Positions 6,444 to 8,462 of a stretch of DNA of 8,462 bases are shown one piece after another (the first letter of the stretch is position 1; each line of letters begins with the position of its first letter). Both the position numbers and the translations under genes were made by a program. The notes below the pieces were generated by a model, which saw only the letters and a program-made list of their open reading frames with translations, ran no database searches and was not told where the DNA came from. This DNA comes from a bacterium. GTDB taxonomy: Bacteria; Patescibacteriota; Gracilibacteria; Absconditabacterales; Absconditicoccaceae. The DNA is taken from NCBI GenBank assembly GCA_020629735.1, contig JAHDCT010000046.1, positions 1 through 8,462 on the forward strand. The letters are read 5' to 3'.

Positions 6444-7499
6444 ATGCTCCTAAAACTAACACAAATACTCATCTTCTGATTGTCATCATTTTTTCTCTCA
6501 TATTTACTTTACCCACGGTATATAAAGCTCTTAAAAAAACGAAAAGCAGGACAAAGTATACGTGAAGATGCACGAAGCTGATGAGAAGCAAGTATTTACA
6601 AAGAACTACATCAGCACAAAGCTGGAACCCCAACCATGTGATGAGGAATGTTTCTTTTCATAACCGTTATTATGGTAGCAAGTTCCTTCGGATTACAATA
6701 CCTAGGATATATCAATAACAGTCTCTTCAATAGAAGCGAAACATACGTACTCCTCTTCGCACTATTTAGTATGTGAGGATTAGGACTCGTAGACGATATT
6801 CTAAATATAAAATGAATTGGAAAAATTAAATGACTTACGAGCAAAATAAAATTCATCTGGATGTTCCTTTTCTCTGGATTCATTTCATGGTGGTTTTATA
6901 GTAAGCTTGGAATTGATTATCTAAATTTACGACCATTCGCATGAGAAGTAGAATTATGACTATTTCTACCTATCTTAAGTTTTATTTTCACGGTATGACT
7001 GGTAAATGCAGTGAATGTAACAGATGGTTTAGATGGATTAGTATGATGACTCTTATTGCTTGTATTAGGAGTATTAGCTGTAGTAACATTTAACTCTCAA
7101 CGATATCTAGCAACAACTATCATTGCAATAACGCTAGGATCAATAATAGCTTTCTTACGATACAACATCAATCCAGCTAAAATATTTATGGGAGACGCAG
7201 GAGCTCTATGACTCTGATGACTCACAGCTACACTTGTCTACTTACTCAATATAAAAGTAGGTATTGTAGTTCCCTTCTTATTAATGTTTCTCCTCTTCTG
7301 GATTGAAATTGGGTCGAGTATGTTTCAAATGATCTGGAAAAAAGTCTTTAAGAAAAAACTCTTTCTCATAGCACCATTCCATCATCTTCTCGAAAAGAGA
7401 GGAATGCAAGAACACACAATAGTAATGAAGTTTCGACTCATACAATGAATCTTATGTATGATAGCACTTGTCATGTTTTTTTACCAAATTCAAAGTTAA
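6444..7499 (+). CDS. mraY: Phospho-N-acetylmuramoyl-pentapeptide transferase MraY
   Basis: A 351-residue multi-pass membrane protein with about 17 TGA codons read as glycine. MraY moves phospho-MurNAc-pentapeptide from UDP to undecaprenyl phosphate, making lipid I on the inner face of the membrane. Family motifs in order: HKAGTPTMGG (58-67); DDILN with the acidic pair D117-D118; NAVNVTDGLDGLVGG (188-202) with N191, D194 and D197; FMGDAGALGLGG (248-259) with D251; and APFHHLLEKRG (310-320). The usual HHH of the last motif is HHL here, so the third histidine is replaced by leucine. The stretch before HKAGTP (about 38-57) is longer than in many MraY proteins. There is no visible ribosome site; the ATG at 6444 gives a typical N-terminal first helix. 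It is followed after 6 bases by a ligase-like gene, so the two are probably one operon. Confidence 0.96.
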
Positions 7500-7505
7500 A
7501 AGAAA

Positions 7506-8462
7506 ATGACAAAAAAATTATGAAAATATATTATGCTTCTCTATAAAGTATTTTTCGTAGGACTTCTTTTACAGTTCTTAGCTTTCAACATAACCACTTT
7601 TTCTTGGTGAATAGACTCGTCACAAACGACATTTATTCGGCTACGAAAAGAAGCAGTAATTGGGATACTATGACTTATAAGCTTATTCCTCATTATCTAT
7701 AATAAATCACGAAAACAACTTATTTTTCCTCATCATATTCTCTCTCTCCAAACCTTATTGATGCTATGAGTAATTGCGGCTGCATACGTTAGCATTATCC
7801 ATCACGAACAAACATTGGGAGCCTTTCTATTAGCATTTAAATATGATTTTCTAGGATTTTTTATTCTCTTCGTCTGATTTCACTCGAGTAATTTTCTAGA
7901 AAAACAACAAAAAGAAGAACTCTTTCAACGATACGGTAATCTTATAAAAATAATACTGATTCTTGCGCTTTGACGATACGCTATCACGTTTATAAAACCA
8001 TGAATTCTCAAACTCTTTTGATACAATAATCTTATTTTTGAAGGAACGGCATGAGGTCAAGCACCAGCTGTCTATTACACTCATATCAATCAAGGACTAC
8101 CTCGTAGTCAATTTCTTTTCGAAAGACCAACAACACGATGATTTTTCCTCACAGCCTTACGACCATTGTTTTACTTTCTTTTTCTTCATAAAAAGCCTCT
8201 AGCAACGACACGATGACGACGAGTCATCTATGGAATCAATGTTATGCTTACCTTCTCTAGAGCTGCTCGATGAACACGATTTATAGAAATCATTCTCATA
8301 GGAATCCTTACCAAAGAAAAAAAGATAAAATTCAAAAATTTCTTTCTTAAAACTATCCTTCCAATAATAGTAATTATCATAGGACTATGAGCTTTTTTCT
8401 TTAACGATATTTTTTGAAGACAGTACTCTAATACTGGACATATAAACGAAATAAAGAAATGA
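7506..8462 (+). CDS. O-antigen ligase/polymerase-like membrane protein, partial (runs off right edge)
   Basis: The frame opens with the ATG at 7506 and stays open to the window edge (319 codons, 15 of them TGA, including the last). The protein is very hydrophobic, with helices at about 8-30, 48-66, 76-98, 104-127, 146-165, 212-228, 240-268 and 280-300. A loop with RPTTRGFFL (208-216) followed by a helix carrying LTFSRAARGTRF (248-259) resembles the conserved part of the Wzy_C/WaaL superfamily, where glycan chains are polymerised on, or moved from, undecaprenyl-diphosphate. The conserved C-terminal periplasmic part lies outside the window, so ligase, polymerase and other members cannot be separated. 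It sits 6 bases after mraY; both use the undecaprenyl carrier. A second ATG at 7533 is possible, and there is no strong ribosome site. Confidence 0.7.

Noticed and set aside
6611..6883. Minus-strand frames at 6611-6883 and 7896-8093, and plus-strand 6356-6565
   Set aside because: They overlap mraY or the ligase-like gene in other frames and have no recognisable motifs.

Overview
The window reads sensibly only if TGA is translated as glycine (translation table 25). With that code six long, recognisable proteins open up, and TGA falls on glycines their families cannot lose, such as the Walker A loop of RecG and the catalytic loops of MraY. All complete genes end in TAA or TAG. This code, the A+T-rich composition, weak or absent Shine-Dalgarno sites and small intergenic gaps point to a candidate-phyla-radiation bacterium of the Absconditabacteria (SR1) / Gracilibacteria (BD1-5, GN02) group. 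The sequence does not separate the two. An annotation made with the standard code would break nearly every gene here into fragments.

Left half (1-3534), minus strand, in order of transcription from the right: ruvX (3121-3534); a gap holding a possible structured RNA (2970-3060) behind a candidate promoter; a 356-residue protein joining a sigma-70 region 4-like helix-turn-helix to two C-terminal winged-helix (HARE-HTH-like) modules (1858-2928); an intrinsic terminator (1826-1854); a 61-codon small gene (1533-1718); tRNA-Leu(GAG) (1371-1455); a partial direct repeat of the tRNA 3' end; a second terminator (1156-1181); a YqeY/GatB-like gene (658-1092); and the N-terminal part of an unrecognised, probably exported protein that runs off the left edge (1-584).

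Right half (3535-8462): recG on the plus strand (3719-5767), divergent from ruvX and convergent with recX (minus, 5774-6232), with only 6 bases between the recG and recX stops. Then mraY (6444-7499) and, 6 bases later, a membrane protein resembling O-antigen ligase/polymerase (7506-8462, running off the right edge).

Functionally, recG, recX and ruvX form a recombination/repair cluster: fork and branch-migration helicase, RecA regulator, and Holliday-junction resolvase-like nuclease. mraY and the ligase-like gene belong to cell-envelope building on the undecaprenyl-phosphate carrier. No CRISPR array, insertion sequence or complete mobile element was seen. The most unusual points are the recoding, the duplicated tRNA 3' end, the folded leader before the sigma-4-like regulator, and that regulator's domain layout.
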